Assembly (NCBI GenBank): GCA_945938205.1
Contig: CAMEUL010000016.1
Coordinates: 1 to 11,544, forward strand
Source: an uncultured Traorella sp.
Lineage (GTDB): Bacteria; Bacillota_I; Bacilli_A; Erysipelotrichales; Erysipelotrichaceae
Direction of reading: 5' to 3'
DNA: 11,544 nucleotides
This document shows, piece after piece, positions 1 to 7,460 of this stretch (its first letter is position 1; every line of letters starts with the position of its first letter). A program made the translations under genes and the position numbers. The notes below the pieces were generated by a model. It saw only the letters and a program-made list of their open reading frames with translations, did no database searches and was not told the origin of the DNA.

Positions 1-566
1 TTTTTATTGAAACCTATGAATCTTTTTTTACACTAAAAATAGTACCCAATGCTTATAAAGTAATCACTTCTGATGATTTATATAAGAAAATATCAGGGCC
101 TGTAAATGTAATACAGAATATCTCGGACTATATTTTATGGATTGCGATTATATGTACGATTTTAATTCTGAACTTCGTCATTTTTATCCTTACCAAAGAT
201 CGAAAAAATGAAATAGGAATTTTAATTGCATTAGGTGAAAAAAGAAGAAATGTTTTATTTCAAATGATACTAGAGATTTGGGCTGTTGGTTTATTGGCAC
301 TTAATTTGTCAATGATAGGTGGCCAGCAAATTAGTCGTCAGCTATCTGACTACCTAGTGACTTCATCCATAAAGAAACAAGGAGATATATTATCTGAAGA
401 GGAAGAAATACAACAAAAACAACTTCTTGAAAACTATGAAGTCAAATTTGATAGAGATTATATCATGATCCTAAATGGTATTGGAAGTGTTGTTTTGCTT
501 CTTTCATCGACTTTATCAGTTATGACAACATTCAGATCAAAGCCAAAAGAAATCTTATTAAAGTAA
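1..566 (+). CDS. ABC transporter permease, FtsX/MacB-like, C-terminal fragment
   Basis: The reading frame is open from base 3 to the TAA at 564-566 and enters from outside the window, so only about the last 187 residues are seen. The first ATG in frame (264) is internal. A soluble stretch of about 45 residues is followed by a membrane helix (WIAIICTILILNFVIFIL) and then a charged turn with RKNEIGILIALGEKRRNV. That pattern, a helix followed by EIGIL-(I/L)-ALG-x(3)-R, is characteristic of FtsX-like/MacB-type permeases, where it links the helix to the cytoplasmic coupling region. Two more hydrophobic segments follow, with a highly charged Glu/Lys/Gln-rich stretch between them, and the protein ends in a short basic tail (RSKPKEILLK). 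Such permeases pair with an ATPase for peptide or lipid export, or for peptide sensing; the partner would lie to the left. Substrate unknown. It is a separate unit from ftsEX, since a terminator and a promoter intervene. Confidence 0.8.
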   Translation, partial: FIETYESFFTLKIVPNAYKVITSDDLYKKISGPVNVIQNISDYILWIAIICTILILNFVIFILTKDRKNEIGILIALGEKRRNVLFQMILEIWAVGLLALNLSMIGGQQISRQLSDYLVTSSIKKQGDILSEEEEIQQKQLLENYEVKFDRDYIMILNGIGSVVLLLSSTLSVMTTFRSKPKEILLK

Positions 567-606
567 GTAATATACATTATATTGAAACATTTCAAAAAGA
601 ATCATG

Positions 607-645
607 AAAACTAAATTATTGGGCTGAAAAGTCCAATAGTTTTTT
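607..645 (+). terminator. Rho-independent terminator after the ABC permease
   Basis: An 8-bp stem pairs ATTGGGCT (618-625) with AGTCCAAT (630-637), including one G-U pair, around a GAAA tetraloop. It is followed by a T run at 640-645. An outer arm AAAACTA (607-613) can pair with TAGTTTT (637-643) across a small bulge. It isolates the left permease gene from ftsE. Confidence 0.8.
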
Positions 646-710
646 ATAGGATGATTTTAGGAATCCCATAATTTAACACCAAAAAACTTTTTATTTTATG
701 TCAGCAACTA

Positions 711-719
711 TGTTATAAT
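711..719 (+). promoter_or_regulatory. Extended -10 promoter of ftsEX
   Basis: TGTTATAAT is a perfect extended -10 element (TG-n-TATAAT), and no convincing -35 box sits upstream, as is common for extended -10 promoters. Transcription would start near 725-727, leaving a leader of only about 14 nt before the GTG at 740. This also argues against the upstream in-frame GTG at 722, which would lie before the transcript begins. Confidence 0.65.
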
Positions 720-739
720 AGGTGCAAGGATGTGATAAT

Positions 740-1429
740 GTGATTTACATGGAGAATGTATCGAAATCATATAAAAATGGAGTCAATGCATTAAAGAATA
801 TCTCTTTGTCAATTGACGAAGGAGAATTTGTATATATTATAGGACCTACGGGAAGCGGAAAATCAACGCTGATCAAACTTTTGGATGGAGAAGAAATTCC
901 GGATGAAGGAACGGTTGAAGTTGCAGGATGCAATGTCGGCCGACTGAAACATAAACAGGTTCCTATATATCGTAGAAATCTGGGTATCGTTTTCCAGGAC
1001 TATCGATTACTACCAAGTCTGACGGTGTTTGAAAACATCGCTTTTGCTATGGAATGCATTGGAGAAGACCGAATGACGATTCGAAAACGTGTTCGTGAAG
1101 TTTTGGAACTGGTATCCTTGGAAGATAAGGCTAAATCATTCCCTCGTGAATTATCCGGAGGTCAGCAACAGCGTGTGACTATTGGTAGAGCCATTGCTAA
1201 TCATCCAAAGGTGTTGATTGCGGATGAACCAACAGGAAATCTTGACCCTGAAATGTCAAAGGAAATCATGGAACTTTTGGAAAAGATCAATGAAAAAGAA
1301 AAAACAACCATTGTCATGGTAACGCACGATTCTACGATCGTGAACAATCTGAAGAAAAGAACCATTGCACTTGAGGAAGTATATATAGTCGCAGATATCA
1401 AGAAGGGAGGATATCTGAAGAATGATTAA
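740..1429 (+). CDS. ftsE: Cell division ATP-binding protein FtsE
   Basis: ATPase subunit of FtsEX, an ABC-type complex at the cytoplasmic face of the division machinery. By family knowledge it drives conformational change in FtsX to activate peptidoglycan hydrolases rather than transporting a substrate. All nucleotide-binding motifs are intact: Walker A GPTGSGKST (35-43), Q-loop Gln86, signature LSGGQ (138-142), Walker B VLIADE (158-163), D-loop, and the switch His196 in VTHD. GIVFQDYRLLP around the Q-loop is typical of FtsE. The GTG at 740 is chosen because AAGGA (726-730) lies 9 nt upstream and the expected N-terminus (VIYMENVSKSY) starts there. An in-frame GTG at 722 has no ribosome binding site and precedes the predicted transcription start; the ATG at 749 is a less likely alternative. 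The 229 residues match the usual family length. The gene overlaps ftsX by 8 nt, implying translational coupling. Confidence 0.95.
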   Translation: MIYMENVSKSYKNGVNALKNISLSIDEGEFVYIIGPTGSGKSTLIKLLDGEEIPDEGTVEVAGCNVGRLKHKQVPIYRRNLGIVFQDYRLLPSLTVFENIAFAMECIGEDRMTIRKRVREVLELVSLEDKAKSFPRELSGGQQQRVTIGRAIANHPKVLIADEPTGNLDPEMSKEIMELLEKINEKEKTTIVMVTHDSTIVNNLKKRTIALEEVYIVADIKKGGYLKND

Positions 1430-2333
1430 GTTCTTTCGATCTATCCCAAACCATGTGAAGACAGCCTTTCAGAGCTTGATTCGCCATGGTGCGATGACGT
1501 TTTCAAGTGTCAGTGCCGTCATGATTACTTTGACACTGTTGATGGTTTTTATTTTAATTGCCGGGAACATCAGCAATTTCACAGTCAGTATTGAAAAATC
1601 ACTAAGGATTCATTCGACCATTGATGGTTCATTGAATGAAGAAGGTATAGAAGAATTGCAGAGGCGTGTGGAAAATTTGGATCATGTAGTCAAAGTGACA
1701 TTCTCCAGCAAGGATGAAGAACTGGAAAACTATATGTCCAGTATGGATGAAGCCAGTAAAAAATTATATGAAACATACGAAGGTGATGGTAATCCATTGT
1801 TGAATGCCTTTCAGATTGAAGTAGATGCCGGAGAAAATATGGAAGTAGTTTATCAAAAGCTTCAAAATATTGAAGGAATTCAAGATTCTGATTACGGCGG
1901 GGATACTGCTAATTTGATCGTAAAAACAATGGATGGATTAAGGATCGGCGGTGGAATCTTTGTCGCAGCATTGGGTGTTTTAGCTGTTTTTCTGATTTCC
2001 AATACCATCAAGAGTGCAATATATTCGAGAAAAAGTGAAATTTCAATTATGCGTAATGTAGGTGCTACGAATGGATATATCAAGTTTCCTTTCATGATTG
2101 AAGGAATGTTTATCGGTATCCTTGGCGCTATTTTGCCAATCTTGATAACGTGTTTCGGATACCGTTATCTTTATGAAACAATGAATGGTATTTTTCTGAT
2201 TCCAATGTTTCAATTGCAGACGGTAGAACCTTTTATCTGGTACGTGTCACTCATCCTTTTGGGAACGGGAATGATCGTTGGAGTTATGGGAAGTTTCTTT
2301 GCCGTCAACAAATATCTGAAATGGAAGAGATAG
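1422..2333 (+). CDS. ftsX: Cell division protein FtsX
   Basis: Membrane subunit of FtsEX. At 303 residues it shows the standard four-helix layout: a basic cytoplasmic N-terminus, TM1 at about 27-49, an extracellular domain at about 50-172, then TM2 (175-197), TM3 (225-246) and TM4 (272-296). The cytoplasmic loop after TM2 carries SRKSEISIMRNVGAT, the conserved FtsX coupling segment that contacts the FtsE ATPase. In Gram-positives the extracellular loop binds or activates a cell-wall hydrolase (PcsB in streptococci, CwlO in Bacillus). The ATG at 1422 lies inside the end of ftsE, with the AGAAGGGAGG ribosome binding site at 1401-1410 within ftsE. No hydrolase gene follows: the coding strand ends at a bidirectional terminator, so the partner must be encoded elsewhere. 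Confidence 0.95.
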   Translation: MIKFFRSIPNHVKTAFQSLIRHGAMTFSSVSAVMITLTLLMVFILIAGNISNFTVSIEKSLRIHSTIDGSLNEEGIEELQRRVENLDHVVKVTFSSKDEELENYMSSMDEASKKLYETYEGDGNPLLNAFQIEVDAGENMEVVYQKLQNIEGIQDSDYGGDTANLIVKTMDGLRIGGGIFVAALGVLAVFLISNTIKSAIYSRKSEISIMRNVGATNGYIKFPFMIEGMFIGILGAILPILITCFGYRYLYETMNGIFLIPMFQLQTVEPFIWYVSLILLGTGMIVGVMGSFFAVNKYLKWKR

Positions 2334-2336
2334 AAA

Positions 2337-2366
2337 AACAGGTTCGTTTAGAACCTGTTATTTTTT
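2337..2366. terminator. Bidirectional terminator between ftsX and degV
   Basis: A perfect 9-bp stem pairs AACAGGTTC (2337-2345) with GAACCTGTT (2351-2359) around a 5-nt loop. On the plus strand it is followed by T at 2361-2366; on the minus strand by a run of five T (2334-2338). It therefore serves both convergent genes, and the degV stop codon (2358-2360) lies partly in the stem. Confidence 0.88.
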
Positions 2367-3185
2367 AATGACCTGAATAGCGACACATCCTGGACCTCCC
2401 TGTGTAATAAAAGCACATGAGAGATCAAGCACTTCTGTTTCAACCTGAGGTAAATTATCTTTGAAGAAATCAAGAGTTTCCTGAAGACGGTTGCTTTTTG
2501 CATGCGAGATATATAATTTGTAGGAATCATCGACACCGGCTGTGCATAATTCGTTGAGGATTCCTTGCAGGGCCTTTTTATAAGTACGTGCAATGACACC
2601 TTTTTCAAGAATTGTGCCATCCTCAGAAAGTTTCATGACAGCTACCAGTTTCAGCAGCCCTCCAACGGAAGCAGCTGTTTTGGAACAGCGTCCGCCTCGT
2701 TTCAGATAATCAAAATCTTGAGGAATCAGATAAGAGATGCTGTGATCCATGGAAGGTTTCAGTGCTTCGATAATTTCTTCCACTGTTTTTCCTTCAGAAG
2801 CTAAAGCGTTTGCTTTTTGTACAAGATAGCGGTGAGGCCCACAAAGTGTTTTTGAATTAAGAACGGTAATATCTCCATCACTCTGTTCTTTGGCCATGCA
2901 GGCACTCTGATAGGTACCACTCAATCCATCTGCCATCGTAATGTTTAAGATAGGTGTATTTTGATATTTTTCATAAGTTTCAAGAACTCTTCCAATCGTT
3001 GGTTGAGAACTTGTAGGCAAGTGACCTTCCTGAATCATTTTCAGTAAATCTTCAGATTGAATGTCCTCAAATTCATGATAGGTCTGATGATTGATACTGA
3101 TCTGCAAAGGGATCACGGTAATGTTTTCTTTTTCGGCTTGTTTTAAATCATAAAGAATGGATGTATCACTGATTATTTTTGTCAT
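2358..3185 (-). CDS. DegV family (fatty-acid-binding, FakB-like) protein
   Basis: DegV/FakB proteins bind a fatty acid and, with the kinase FakA, allow its phosphorylation for phospholipid synthesis. The family role is established for FakB homologues; the ligand of this copy is not known. The 275 residues are normal length. Visible signatures are the N-terminal IISDTSIL, the TSSQPT ligand-pocket loop (58-63), GLSGTYQSA (87-95) and LKRGGRCS (161-168), corresponding to the usual LxRGGRI-type element. The segment usually rich in small residues reads SKTLCGPHRYLV (111-122), so this belongs to a sub-branch with CGPHR here. The start is supported by TAGGAGG placed 5-7 nt before the ATG on the minus strand. 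It is transcribed convergently to ftsX and divergently from the DUF1836 gene. No fakA lies in the window. Confidence 0.92.
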   Translation of the reverse strand: MTKIISDTSILYDLKQAEKENITVIPLQISINHQTYHEFEDIQSEDLLKMIQEGHLPTSSQPTIGRVLETYEKYQNTPILNITMADGLSGTYQSACMAKEQSDGDITVLNSKTLCGPHRYLVQKANALASEGKTVEEIIEALKPSMDHSISYLIPQDFDYLKRGGRCSKTAASVGGLLKLVAVMKLSEDGTILEKGVIARTYKKALQGILNELCTAGVDDSYKLYISHAKSNRLQETLDFFKDNLPQVETEVLDLSCAFITQGGPGCVAIQVIKK

Positions 3186-3203
3186 GGCGCCTCCTACATC
3201 TAG

Positions 3204-3229
3204 TTTACAATACTAGCATACATTGTAAA
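3204..3229. repeat. Inverted repeat around the degV -10 box, candidate operator
   Basis: TTTACAAT (3204-3211) and ATTGTAAA (3222-3229) form a perfect 8-bp inverted repeat with a 10-bp spacer. The minus-strand -10 hexamer of degV lies in the spacer and the right arm lies between -10 and -35. That position is suited to a repressor. It could also form a weak hairpin, but a DNA site is the simpler reading. The cognate regulator is not known; the adjacent DUF1836 protein is one candidate. Confidence 0.5.
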
Positions 3230-3243
3230 TGAGTATAAGTCAA
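3215..3243 (-). promoter_or_regulatory. degV promoter
   Basis: On the minus strand, TTGACT (-35, plus positions 3238-3243) and TATGCT (-10, plus positions 3215-3220) are separated by 17 bp. The -35 matches the consensus at 5 of 6 positions and the -10 at 4 of 6. Transcription would start about 25 nt before the degV ATG. Confidence 0.6.
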
Positions 3244-3246
3244 GAG

Positions 3247-3274
3247 TTGACAAAGAAAGTAAGCATGATAAAAT
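3247..3274 (+). promoter_or_regulatory. Promoter of the DUF1836 gene
   Basis: Consensus -35 TTGACA (3247-3252), 16-bp spacer, and -10 TAAAAT (3269-3274) preceded by an extended TG at 3266-3267. The -35 box sits only 3 bp from the -35 box of the divergent degV promoter, so one bound protein could influence both. Confidence 0.7.
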
Positions 3275-3295
3275 ATAGAAAAAGAAGGTGAAAGC

Positions 3296-3787
3296 ATGAA
3301 TGAAGAAATTCATTTGCCAAGATGGGAAGATTTTCCTGATATAGAATTATATATTGATCAGGTAGTGACATTGCTGGAAAACTGGCTGTCTTTCATGCCC
3401 CATCATGATGAAAATCTGATTACCAAGTCGATGATCAACAACTATGTGAAACATGGAATCGTCGAACCGCCACATAAAAAGAAATACACGACAAAACATT
3501 TAGCATATTTGATGGTAGTGTGTATTTTCAAGCAGGTTTATTCCATGAGTGAAATTACCCAAATGATTAAAATGCAGGTAAAGGCTTATCCGTTGGAGGA
3601 TGCCTATAACTATTATATTGAAGATCTTGAACAATGTCTTCATTGTGTCTACAAGGGACAAGCAATCACTCATAAACAACCAACGCAAATTAATCAGTTA
3701 ACGATCCTGCTGCATTCAGTGAATGAATCATTGGTCAACAAAATGAATGTGCAGCGTATATTAAGCGGAAAAGAAGGCGAACAGTAA
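3296..3787 (+). CDS. DUF1836 domain protein, putative helix-turn-helix regulator
   Basis: A 163-residue soluble protein of the DUF1836 family. The N-terminal LPRWEDFPDIELYIDQV is the usual family opening, followed by a MerR-like winged-helix stretch at about 41-90: LITKSMINNYVKHGIVEPP, then KKKYTTKHLAYLMVVCIFKQ and VYSMSEITQMI. This resembles the MerR recognition pattern in which a helix, a V(K/R)xGLI-type turn and a basic wing contact DNA, so DNA binding is plausible. No target is established for the family as far as I know. AGAAGGTG just before the ATG is a good ribosome binding site. The gene has its own promoter, diverges from degV and ends in a terminator that includes its stop codon, so it is monocistronic. 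A role in regulating degV or itself is inference from position only. Confidence 0.85.
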   Translation: MNEEIHLPRWEDFPDIELYIDQVVTLLENWLSFMPHHDENLITKSMINNYVKHGIVEPPHKKKYTTKHLAYLMVVCIFKQVYSMSEITQMIKMQVKAYPLEDAYNYYIEDLEQCLHCVYKGQAITHKQPTQINQLTILLHSVNESLVNKMNVQRILSGKEGEQ

Positions 3788-3803
3788 GTGTTTGCTTTTT
3801 TTT
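3777..3803 (+). terminator. Terminator overlapping the end of the DUF1836 gene
   Basis: GCGAACA (3777-3783) pairs with TGTTTGC (3789-3795), with one G-U pair, around a 5-nt loop containing most of the TAA stop. Eight T follow at 3796-3803. The terminator begins inside the coding sequence, a compact arrangement. Confidence 0.8.
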
Positions 3804-3806
3804 CAT

Positions 3807-3864
3807 CATGTTGAAACATGTCTAGGTATAATTTATGTCCATGAATGAATCTTCGTGGTATAAT
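3807..3864 (+). promoter_or_regulatory. Promoter region of the S41 protease-uvrB unit
   Basis: Two TATAAT boxes lie here, at 3827-3832 and 3859-3864. The second is an extended -10 (TGGTATAAT, 3856-3864), so transcription would start near 3871, just upstream of the ATG at 3887. Neither box has a clear -35 at the right distance. A short palindrome, CATGTT-GA-AACATG (3807-3820), lies upstream and could be an operator or chance. Confidence 0.5.
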
Positions 3865-3886
3865 ACATACTATTGCTAGAGAGCCA

Positions 3887-5347
3887 ATGAAAGAAAAAAA
3901 GAAAATTGTCAAAGTGAAGCTGGTCAAACATGAATGGCCCGATGAAAGAAAAAAAAGACATCAGAAATATTTAAAAAGAGTTGGATTGGGAATTCTGGCC
4001 ATCGTTTTATTCGCCGGAGGAATCTTTATTGGAGTGGGTATTTCTTCGAATGAATCCTCACCACTTCTTTCAAATAAACTCAATGCTGTTTTTCGTATTA
4101 TGAATGAAAAATGGTACTTTGGAAATGAAATAGAGGATCTGGAAGAGCAGCTTCTGGATGATGCCATTTATGGAATGACCTCACAGGAACGGGATTTGTT
4201 TACTTCTTATATGGATGCTCAAACTTCAAAAAAGTTTTTAGGATCGATGGAAGGAGATATTGTTGGAATCGGTATCCAGTACAATACAGCCTTAGAGAAT
4301 TATATGGTGCTTCGAGTTTTTACGGATTCTCCAGCTGAAAAGGCAGGAATCAGAAGTGGGGATGTTATTGTGAAAGTGGATGGTGTTCCGACTGAAGATA
4401 TCGAAGATATTTCAAGTGCTGTAAAAGGGAAAGCAGGCACTCAGGTAATCATGACTGTTCAGCGAGGAAGCGAAACACTGGATCTTGTATGTACACGTGA
4501 AAGCATTGATACGAGTGCCAATGGCTATATTATTGGGGACACAGGTATTTTGGAATTGCTGTCAATTGCTGACAATACAGCTATCAAGGTAGGAGAAATT
4601 CTTTCTAATTTCGACAAAAAGGGCATCAAAAAAATCATTGTGGATCTGAGAGATAATGGAGGAGGATATCTGACAAGCGTGGTCGATATTGCTTCATATT
4701 TCCTGCCACAGGATTCCGTCGTTCTTCAGGAAAAAGATAAGAATGGAAATATAATTGCAGATAAGACCAATTCAAGAATTGTTCCATATACTTATGACAA
4801 GATAGCAGTGCTGATTAATCAGGATACTGCCAGTGCGGCAGAAGTGTTTGCATTGGCCTTGAAAGAAACCATGGATGTAACGATTATCGGAGATGTCTCT
4901 TACGGGAAAGGAACGATACAGACAACTTTACCTTTCTCGGATGGAAGTATGCTGAAATATACGAAGGCTATTTGGCTTTCTCCAAATGGAAATTCAATCA
5001 ATAAAGTGGGAATTACACCGGATATTCTTGTGGAAACGGAAAAAGCTCTTTTAATGGGAATGCCTACAGAATTTGAACCTGTGAAAGTAGACAGCGTATC
5101 CGCTGCCTGCATGAGCATGCAAACCTATCTGGATTATTTAGGATATGATGTAGGACGAACTGATGGATATTTTTCAGAAAAAACACTTCAGGCATTGCTT
5201 CAATTTGAAAAAGACCATGGATTGCAGAAACAGGAAGAACTGGATCAGAATCTACTGATGACCCTCTATGGAAGAGTCGTCTATGAAAGCAACGTAAATG
5301 AACAAAGAGATACTCAAATGTTGAAAGCTTTGGAAAACATGAAATAA
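3887..5347 (+). CDS. S41 family C-terminal processing protease with PDZ and peptidoglycan-binding domains
   Basis: A membrane-anchored serine protease of the CtpA/CtpB type acting outside the cytoplasmic membrane. From the ATG at 3887 (486 residues) the order is: a very basic cytoplasmic tail; one TM helix at about 32-52; a helical pro-region; a PDZ domain at about 131-206 with SPAEKAGIRSGDVIVKVDG; the S41 domain with catalytic Ser316 in DTASAAEVFA and Lys341 in SYGKGTIQ, with Gln345 following; and a C-terminal PG_binding_1 repeat at about 410-462 (SMQTYLDYLGYDVGRTDGYF). Substrate choice by the PDZ domain is family knowledge; the target here is unknown. The ATG at 3845 is in frame but lies upstream of the extended -10 at 3856-3864 and has no ribosome binding site. 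The ATG at 3887 has only a weak one (AGAGAG), so the start is moderately certain. uvrB follows after 24 nt. Confidence 0.9.
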   Translation: MKEKKKIVKVKLVKHEWPDERKKRHQKYLKRVGLGILAIVLFAGGIFIGVGISSNESSPLLSNKLNAVFRIMNEKWYFGNEIEDLEEQLLDDAIYGMTSQERDLFTSYMDAQTSKKFLGSMEGDIVGIGIQYNTALENYMVLRVFTDSPAEKAGIRSGDVIVKVDGVPTEDIEDISSAVKGKAGTQVIMTVQRGSETLDLVCTRESIDTSANGYIIGDTGILELLSIADNTAIKVGEILSNFDKKGIKKIIVDLRDNGGGYLTSVVDIASYFLPQDSVVLQEKDKNGNIIADKTNSRIVPYTYDKIAVLINQDTASAAEVFALALKETMDVTIIGDVSYGKGTIQTTLPFSDGSMLKYTKAIWLSPNGNSINKVGITPDILVETEKALLMGMPTEFEPVKVDSVSAACMSMQTYLDYLGYDVGRTDGYFSEKTLQALLQFEKDHGLQKQEELDQNLLMTLYGRVVYESNVNEQRDTQMLKALENMK

Positions 5348-5371
5348 CAAATTGATGAAAGAAGGTGTGTC

Positions 5372-7300
5372 ATGCTATTTGATCTGCAGTCGAAATATCA
5401 GCCTCAGGGAGATCAGCCACAAGCCATCCAAAAACTGGTGGAAGGAATTCAGGCTGGGAAGAAAAGTCAGGTACTGCTAGGTGCAACAGGAACAGGAAAA
5501 ACCTTTACCGTCAGCAATGTCATTCAAGCTGTCAATAAACCTACTTTGGTTTTTGCACATAACAAGACCCTGGCTGGACAGTTATATGCGGAACTGAAGG
5601 AGTTTTTTCCGAATAATAGAGTAGAATATTTCGTTTCCAATTTTGATTATTATCAGCCGGAAGCCTATATTCCAAGTTCCGATATGTATATCGATAAAAC
5701 AGCAACCACCAATATTGAACTCGATATGCTGCGTATGGCTGCCACCAATTCTGTTTTGGAAAGAAGAGATACCATCATTGTCGCTTCGGTTGCCTGCATT
5801 TATGGTGCCAGCAATCCTCAGCAGTACAAAGAGATGTTTTTCACGCTCCGCGTAGGAGATAAAATTGATCGGAAGGTTTTACTGAAACAGCTTGTGGATC
5901 GGCAGTATCATCGAAATGATGTGGATCTGGAAAGAGCGAGTTTTCGAGTTCGCGGAGATTCCATTGAAATTGCTCCCGGTCATACGGACAGTTATATTTT
6001 GAGAATTGAATTATTTGATGATGAAATTTTGAATGCCTACAGTGTCTATGTCGTTTATCCGGCCAGTGGCTATGCAACTGAAAAAAGCATTATTCTTCAT
6101 GCCTGTGATACGATTGAAGAAGAACTGGAAGAAAGACTGGATGAATTTGAAAAACAAGGAAAACTGTTGGAAAAACAACGTCTTGAACAGAGAACACGCT
6201 ATGATGTGGAATCCTTGAGAGAATTTGGATTCTGTCCGGGAATTGAAAACTATTCCCGTCATATTGATGGGCGAAAACCAAATGAAAGACCTTATACCTT
6301 GCTTGACTATTTCCCGGATGATTTCTTGTTGATTGTGGATGAAAGTCACGTCTCCTTACCTCAGATTCGTGGTATGTATAATGGTGACAGGGCTCGTAAG
6401 GAAACGCTGGTCAACTATGGATTCCGTCTTCCAAGTGCTTTGGATAATCGTCCGATGCGTTTTGAAGAATTTGAAAATAAAATCAACCAGGTGATTTATG
6501 TATCGGCTACTCCAGGTGATTATGAACTCAATCAGACCAAGGGAGAAGTTATCGAACAGATCATTCGTCCTACGGGACTTTTGGATCCAAAGGTTGAAGT
6601 ACGTCCTACCTTACATCAGATTGACGATCTAGTGAATGAAATTCATGAGCGTATTGAAAAAAATGAACGCGTGCTGATTACAGCACTGACAGTGCGAATG
6701 GCTGAGGAACTCACTAATTATCTGAAACAGATGGATCTGAAGGTGGCATGGCTGCATCATGAAATCAAGACGATCGAACGCAGTGAAATCATTCGAGATC
6801 TTCGTTTGGGTAAAATTGATGTTTTGATTGGAATCAACTTATTAAGAGAAGGATTGGATATTCCGGAAGTATCACTGATTGCTATTTTAGATGCGGATAA
6901 GGAAGGCTTCCTTAGAAGTGAAAGAAGTTTGATTCAGATCATTGGACGTGCTGCCCGAAATGCACAGGGGAAAGTCATCATGTATGCGGATACGATAACT
7001 GACAGCATGAAAAAAGCCATTCAGGAAACCAACCGACGTCGTGCAATCCAAGAGAAATTCAATGAAGAACATCATATTATTCCTCAAACTATTTTAAAAC
7101 CAGTGCATGAAGTCATGCATTCTAAAGAAACTCAGGAAATGAGTGCTGCATATCTTAAAAAGAAAAATAAGATGCCAAAGAAAGAAAAAGAAAAACTGCT
7201 GGCTTCACTAGAAAAAGAAATGAAACAGGCAGCGAAGGATCTTGATTTTGAAAGAGCGGCTGAACTAAGAGATATGTTGATTGAATTAAGAAGTGAATAA
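5372..7300 (+). CDS. uvrB: Excinuclease ABC subunit B (UvrB)
   Basis: The damage-verifying helicase-like subunit of nucleotide excision repair: loaded by UvrA, it then recruits UvrC. The 642 residues are close to the usual 650-670. In order: Walker A GATGTGKT (37-44); the DNA-clamping beta-hairpin region with YYQPEAYIPSSDMYIDK (93-109); the DESH Walker B box (323-326); ATPG (379-382); helicase motifs DVLIGINLLREGLDIPE (483-499) and QIIGRAARN (522-530); and a C-terminal UVR domain at about 605-640 (LEKEMKQAAKDLDFERAAELRD) that contacts UvrC. The ATG at 5372 follows the ribosome binding site GAAAGAAGG. It lies 24 nt after the protease stop with no terminator between, so both are probably on one transcript. 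uvrA, commonly next to uvrB in Bacillota, is not downstream here; a strong terminator closes the unit. Confidence 0.97.
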   Translation: MLFDLQSKYQPQGDQPQAIQKLVEGIQAGKKSQVLLGATGTGKTFTVSNVIQAVNKPTLVFAHNKTLAGQLYAELKEFFPNNRVEYFVSNFDYYQPEAYIPSSDMYIDKTATTNIELDMLRMAATNSVLERRDTIIVASVACIYGASNPQQYKEMFFTLRVGDKIDRKVLLKQLVDRQYHRNDVDLERASFRVRGDSIEIAPGHTDSYILRIELFDDEILNAYSVYVVYPASGYATEKSIILHACDTIEEELEERLDEFEKQGKLLEKQRLEQRTRYDVESLREFGFCPGIENYSRHIDGRKPNERPYTLLDYFPDDFLLIVDESHVSLPQIRGMYNGDRARKETLVNYGFRLPSALDNRPMRFEEFENKINQVIYVSATPGDYELNQTKGEVIEQIIRPTGLLDPKVEVRPTLHQIDDLVNEIHERIEKNERVLITALTVRMAEELTNYLKQMDLKVAWLHHEIKTIERSEIIRDLRLGKIDVLIGINLLREGLDIPEVSLIAILDADKEGFLRSERSLIQIIGRAARNAQGKVIMYADTITDSMKKAIQETNRRRAIQEKFNEEHHIIPQTILKPVHEVMHSKETQEMSAAYLKKKNKMPKKEKEKLLASLEKEMKQAAKDLDFERAAELRDMLIELRSE

Positions 7301-7331
7301 TGACCATACTATGGATGGAGGGGCAACCCTT

Positions 7332-7358
7332 AAAGACGCGAAAGCGTCTTTTTTCTTT
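7332..7358 (+). terminator. Terminator after uvrB
   Basis: A perfect 8-bp stem pairs AAAGACGC (7332-7339) with GCGTCTTT (7344-7351) around a GAAA tetraloop, followed by a T-rich tract to 7358. It ends the protease-uvrB transcript 31 nt after the uvrB stop. Confidence 0.92.
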
Positions 7359-7385
7359 TACAAATGTAACCACATTCACTATAAT
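7357..7385 (+). promoter_or_regulatory. Near-consensus promoter of the small downstream gene
   Basis: TTTACA (-35, 7357-7362), 17-bp spacer and TATAAT (-10, 7380-7385), matching the sigma-A consensus at 11 of 12 positions. It begins immediately at the tail of the uvrB terminator. Transcription would start near 7392. Confidence 0.78.
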
Positions 7386-7460
7386 GTAAATATAAAAGGA
7401 TTGTTACTCTTTGTTTTCTTTGAGGCATTACCTTTAAAACATTTTTTTGTTTTATTGGAA

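Noticed and set aside
722..739. GTG at 722 as the ftsE start
   Set aside because: It has no ribosome binding site and lies upstream of the transcription start predicted from the extended -10 at 711-719. The GTG at 740 has AAGGA at proper spacing and matches the family N-terminus.
6011..6349. Minus-strand open frame of 112 codons opposite uvrB
   Set aside because: It is an antisense shadow of a conserved uvrB segment. The Phe-rich translation mirrors the AAA/GAA codons of the sense strand.
7293..7460. Upstream extension of the small gene back to the ATG at 7293
   Set aside because: The stretch overlaps the uvrB stop, contains the perfect uvrB terminator and the promoter at 7357-7385, and encodes low-complexity sequence. 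Translation from 7293 would need read-through of the terminator.
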